This document shows, piece by piece, positions 62,674-64,000 of a stretch of DNA of 64,000 bases. Position 1 is the stretch's first letter. Each line of letters opens with the position of its first letter. A program made the translations under genes and the position numbers. Source of the stretch: Wocania arenilitoris (GTDB taxonomy: Bacteria; Bacteroidota; Bacteroidia; Flavobacteriales; Flavobacteriaceae); the NCBI RefSeq assembly GCF_021728535.1, contig NZ_JAKKDU010000014.1:33563-97562 (forward strand), given 5' to 3'. The notes below the pieces were generated by a model. The model did no database searches and was not told where the DNA came from. It worked only from the letters and a program-made list of their open reading frames with translations.

Positions 62674-63426
62674 ATGAAAACTATTAAAACAACCATTTTG
62701 ATGGCATTAATTCTATGCTTTTCAATTAATTTATTTAATGCTCAACAAGCTTTTCAAATTCATCAAGATAATGTTAAGCCATCCAAATTTATGGTTTACG
62801 AAAAAATAGCCAAAGAGTTTAATGCGGCTTGTGTTAAGCATAACTTACAAACTAATTGGTTTGCAGCTATGAGCAACGATTTTAAATACTTTTATGTAAC
62901 ACCAATCGAAAATTTTGCTGAATTAGATAAAAATCCAATGGCAGATATGGCAAAAGCTATGGGTGATAAATTTGGAGAATTATTCGATAGGTTTGATAAA
63001 TGTTACGATTCACATGGTACTTACATTATTTTAAAAGACGATGAACTCTCATACGCGTCAGCAGAAGCCGCAGAAAGTTCAGAGCCACAAAACTATAGAA
63101 AGTGGATTTATATTTATTACAAACCAAAAAATTCTAAAAAGATACGTGAAGGTATGAAAGCCGTTAAAGCACTTCATAAAAGCAAGGGGTCTAAAACATA
63201 TTACAATATATATCGCAATGGTTACGGACAAATAGAAAGTTATTATTTGGTTTCTATTCCTGCAAAAAATGAAATAGATTCTGCAACCAGTGGAAAAGCT
63301 AATGAAGAAGTTTTAGGACCAGACAGGTGGGATACTTTTAGTAAGGTCATGAATTATGCTTCTAGAATAGAAGAGTATTCAGGCGAAATGCGTCCAGACT
63401 TATCCTACTCACCTAAAGAAAATTAA
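62674..63426 (+). CDS. Secreted protein of unknown function
   Basis: A 250-residue exported protein with signal peptide TTILMALILCFSINLFNAQQ. The mature protein has two similar halves of about 100 residues: FAAMSNDFKYFYVTPIENFAEL and later TYYNIYRNGYGQIESYYLVSIPAKNEID both look like ferredoxin-like alpha+beta units (dimeric alpha/beta-barrel or monooxygenase-like), with WIYIYYKPKNSKKIREGMKAVKALHKSKGSK between. I do not recognise a named family. It ends before the terminator shared with rnpB. Confidence 0.7.
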   Translation: MKTIKTTILMALILCFSINLFNAQQAFQIHQDNVKPSKFMVYEKIAKEFNAACVKHNLQTNWFAAMSNDFKYFYVTPIENFAELDKNPMADMAKAMGDKFGELFDRFDKCYDSHGTYIILKDDELSYASAEAAESSEPQNYRKWIYIYYKPKNSKKIREGMKAVKALHKSKGSKTYYNIYRNGYGQIESYYLVSIPAKNEIDSATSGKANEEVLGPDRWDTFSKVMNYASRIEEYSGEMRPDLSYSPKEN

Positions 63427-63450
63427 TTTTTACCAACCATTTTTTAACAA

Positions 63451-63489
63451 CAAACCCTTCTTTACAATTTTAAGAAGGGTTTGTTTTAT
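63451..63489. terminator. Bidirectional terminator between the 62674 gene and rnpB
   Basis: Perfect 12-bp stem CAAACCCTTCTT/AAGAAGGGTTTG with T-rich flanks on both sides. It can stop the secreted-protein transcript on the plus strand and rnpB on the minus strand, whose mature 3' end is only a few bases away. Confidence 0.88.
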
Positions 63490-63491
63490 AT

Positions 63492-63892
63492 GTAAGCAAA
63501 TCTATAAGCCGAATTCTGTATGTCCTGAACTTATTTCAGAATCTCATCCACAAGACAAAACACCCTTATCATTTATCTGAGTGTATTGTTACCAATACAC
63601 TTTAGCTGCCTACCCTCTAACATTGCACGTGCAGCCCTCAAGCGTTAGTTTACATGACATTTCACCACATAGAGTTTACCTGATTTCACTACAGCATTAC
63701 CTGTACATACTTTCTGTTGCACTTTTCCTAGCCTCACAGCTGGTGGCCATTAACCACTATGTTGCACTATGGTGTTCGGACTTTCCTCTCTTGTGCTGAA
63801 TTTATTTCAGTACCTTTTCAATCAACCGTAAAGTTAAATTATAAGATGCTGAAATAAATTCAACACAAGAGCGATAAGGCGATTTACTTGCC
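63492..63892 (-). ncRNA. rnpB: RNase P RNA (type A)
   Basis: The catalytic RNA of RNase P. On the minus strand, conserved region I reads AGGAAAGTCCG (63778-63787 complement), GTGCAACAGAAAG follows, then GGTAAACTC, GAGGGTAGGCAGC, GATAAATGATAAGG and the 3' signature ACAGAATTCGGCTTAT. P1 pairs 63881-63889 with 63494-63502 (one G-U pair); P2 pairs 63874-63879 with 63564-63569. P3 is a 23-bp helix with a 38-nt loop, longer than usual. About 40 extra bases (63522-63563) between P2 and the CGGCTTAT motif form a hairpin. The outer ends are estimates. Confidence 0.92.
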
Positions 63893-63942
63893 TGCTAAAT
63901 TACAATAAACAAAAACTATAATCTAAATATATTTAATTATTT

Positions 63943-63990
63943 GGGCGTTACCCTATCTGGCAAGGCTTTCCTCTACAGTCCTTAACGCAC
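63943..63990. repeat. Compact inverted-repeat element at the window edge
   Basis: GCGTTA (63945-63950) pairs with TAACGC (63983-63988), and AAGG/CCTT pair inside. The sequence between rnpB and the window end shows no gene. Bases such as GGGCGTTACCC and AAGGCTTTCC resemble an intergenic repeat I associate with Flavobacteria, from memory only. Confidence 0.45.
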
Positions 63991-64000
63991 TTATTTGCTG

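Noticed and set aside
63581-63799. Plus-strand open frame of 72 codons near the right end
   Set aside because: It lies wholly antisense to rnpB, whose conserved structure explains the sequence.
1-64000. CRISPR array, rRNA or tRNA genes
   Set aside because: No regular spaced repeats of suitable size and no tRNA T-arm or rRNA conserved blocks were noticed; the only tandem array is the 7-bp repeat at 49423.
63991-64000. P1 of RNase P RNA formed with the bases at the very end of the window
   Set aside because: ATTTGCT there can pair with the 3' strand, but the stretch at 63881-63889 pairs over nine bases and is correctly placed next to P2 and P3.

Overview
The window looks like chromosome from a marine-type member of the Flavobacteriaceae (Bacteroidota). 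This is inferred from strong AT-richness, TAnnTTTG-type -7 promoter boxes, few strong Shine-Dalgarno sites, and family content: YfhO, DUF4834, DUF3822, OMP_b-brl-type TonB-plug barrel, YbaB, capnine-type PLP enzymes and many SPase II lipoproteins. No rRNA or tRNA gene was recognised. One structured RNA gene, rnpB, lies at the right end.

Layout. 1-745: decayed accessory DNA with an IS630-type transposase remnant, an attC-like palindromic site and a compact hairpin. 746-8726 (minus): an AraC regulator followed by an acyl-CoA dehydrogenase-like flavoprotein, a seven-helix membrane protein, DUF2461, an MMPL/RND transporter, a LolA-like periplasmic protein and an outer-membrane barrel; this looks like an envelope system for a hydrophobic compound. 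8785-10585: a ParDE toxin-antitoxin module between two diverged direct repeats, then an intact IS200/IS605-type element. 10597-13441: di-haem cytochrome c peroxidase and a secreted Arg/Asn/Ser/Thr-rich protein. 13672-19317: surface-polysaccharide genes (flippase, GT4, YfhO, DUF4834). 19476-29345: mostly housekeeping, including two PLP enzymes that together suggest sulfonolipid (capnine) synthesis, oligopeptidase B, YbaB, threonine aldolase and a lipoprotein. 29362-36682: a second glycan cluster (GT14, three GT2, ATP-grasp, HAD, two membrane proteins).

36949-43340: prfB with its programmed +1 frameshift, HAD phosphatase, ArsC-like protein, outer-membrane receptor, YifB. 43476-50491: a long molybdenum-cofactor operon (moeA, ModE-like HTH, TauE/SafE transporter, mobA, moaD, moeB-rhodanese, moaE, a frameshifted four-helix-bundle gene, fused moaC-moaB, moaA) with a perfect 7 x 7-bp repeat before moaA, followed by a second AraC regulator paralogous to the first. 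51464-53960: a scar region with a truncated MddA/NnrU-type gene, an IS200 remnant, an intact GH29 fucosidase and the wreck of a second GH29 gene. 54316-57588: acyltransferase, KdnB (Kdo 8-oxidase), HAD and KdsB, pointing to 8-amino-Kdo in the lipopolysaccharide. 57741-63426: DUF4126, a RecD-like helicase, a pilin-like/DUF3822/rsmD group and two small secreted proteins. 63492-63892 (minus): rnpB, with an unusually long P3 and an extra hairpin beside the P2 strand, both resembling a short palindrome seen elsewhere in the window.

The points most worth following are the cassette-like structure around ParDE, the paired hairpins with compensatory changes, the repeat-derived insertions in rnpB, the Mo-cofactor operon with its heptamer tract and TauE gene, and the 746-8726 envelope cluster.
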